NCBI RefSeq assembly: GCF_003602235.1 | Contig: NZ_QZVS01000087.1 | Location: 59,344-123,343, forward strand | Length of the DNA stretch: 64,000 bases | Source: Cryobacterium melibiosiphilum | GTDB lineage: Bacteria; Actinomycetota; Actinomycetes; Actinomycetales; Microbacteriaceae | Reading direction: 5' to 3' | Made by a program: the position numbers and the translations under genes | Shown: piece by piece, positions 62,194 to 64,000 of the stretch | Layout: every line of letters starts with the position of its first letter | Position numbering within the stretch: position 1 is the first letter of the stretch | Notes under the pieces: generated by a model | What the model was told of the DNA's origin: nothing | Database searches by the model: none | Seen by the model: the letters and a program-made list of their open reading frames with translations, nothing else

Positions 62194-64000
<1,807 letters not shown>

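Overview
The window is high-GC actinobacterial chromosome, most likely from Microbacteriaceae. The evidence is a 16S rRNA gene at the right end with actinobacterial signatures, a WhiB regulator with four cysteines, a DUF3499/Rv3259-type/phosphomannomutase trio, many GTG starts and extensive 4-11 bp gene overlaps. Cryobacterium or a close relative is my best guess from the 16S, but no database search was possible.

Left part (1-28 kb): a large cell-surface polysaccharide region. It starts with a WsaF-like glycosyltransferase (cut by the window edge), an NAD-dependent epimerase and a GT2 rhamnosyltransferase-like enzyme. These face a pyruvyltransferase-wzt-wzm block, a two-component ABC exporter of finished polysaccharide. 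Next come a lipoprotein and a Cys-rich secreted protein with a lysozyme-like domain, then a GT2-GT2-DUF2304-flippase-galE-DUF2142-GT4 run, four further glycosyltransferases, a second flippase-like protein, a lipoprotein, and two tandem O-antigen-ligase-type polymerase/ligase genes. Base composition by eye is lower up to about 14.5 kb than to its right.

Middle (28-40 kb): SRPBCC protein, CrtI-like oxidoreductase, glutaryl-CoA-dehydrogenase-like enzyme, then manA, a second galE, whiB2, a 1064-residue GT2/membrane fusion and a DUF5719 protein. The last group is part of a locus conserved in Actinobacteria (whiB2 to manB). The rest of it (Rv3259-like protein, DUF3499, manB) lies at 53.9-56.2 kb, so about 13.7 kb of other genes sits in between.

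Intervening block (40-53.7 kb): MTA phosphorylase, epimerase, histidine kinase/response regulator, GT2, DUF2064 protein, methyltransferase, membrane protein, a membrane-anchored molybdopterin oxidoreductase, two GT-C type membrane glycosyltransferases and a lipoprotein. The order MTAP-epimerase-GT2-DUF2064 resembles the Mycobacterium Rv0535-Rv0540 neighbourhood.

Right end (56-64 kb): amino-acid permease, divergent MarR/MFS pair, ahcY, a ribosomal promoter and leader, 16S rRNA and the start of the 16S-23S spacer.

The most unusual feature is a family of 26-nt repeat units, arranged as dense direct and inverted arrays in at least four intergenic regions (28.0, 30.3, 42.4 and 49.2 kb). The unit ends are conserved (GCGA at one end, GCCCC(A/T)TGG at the other), while the central 13 nt or so exist in at least three different versions. 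No transposase, prophage, CRISPR array or tRNA gene was recognised.
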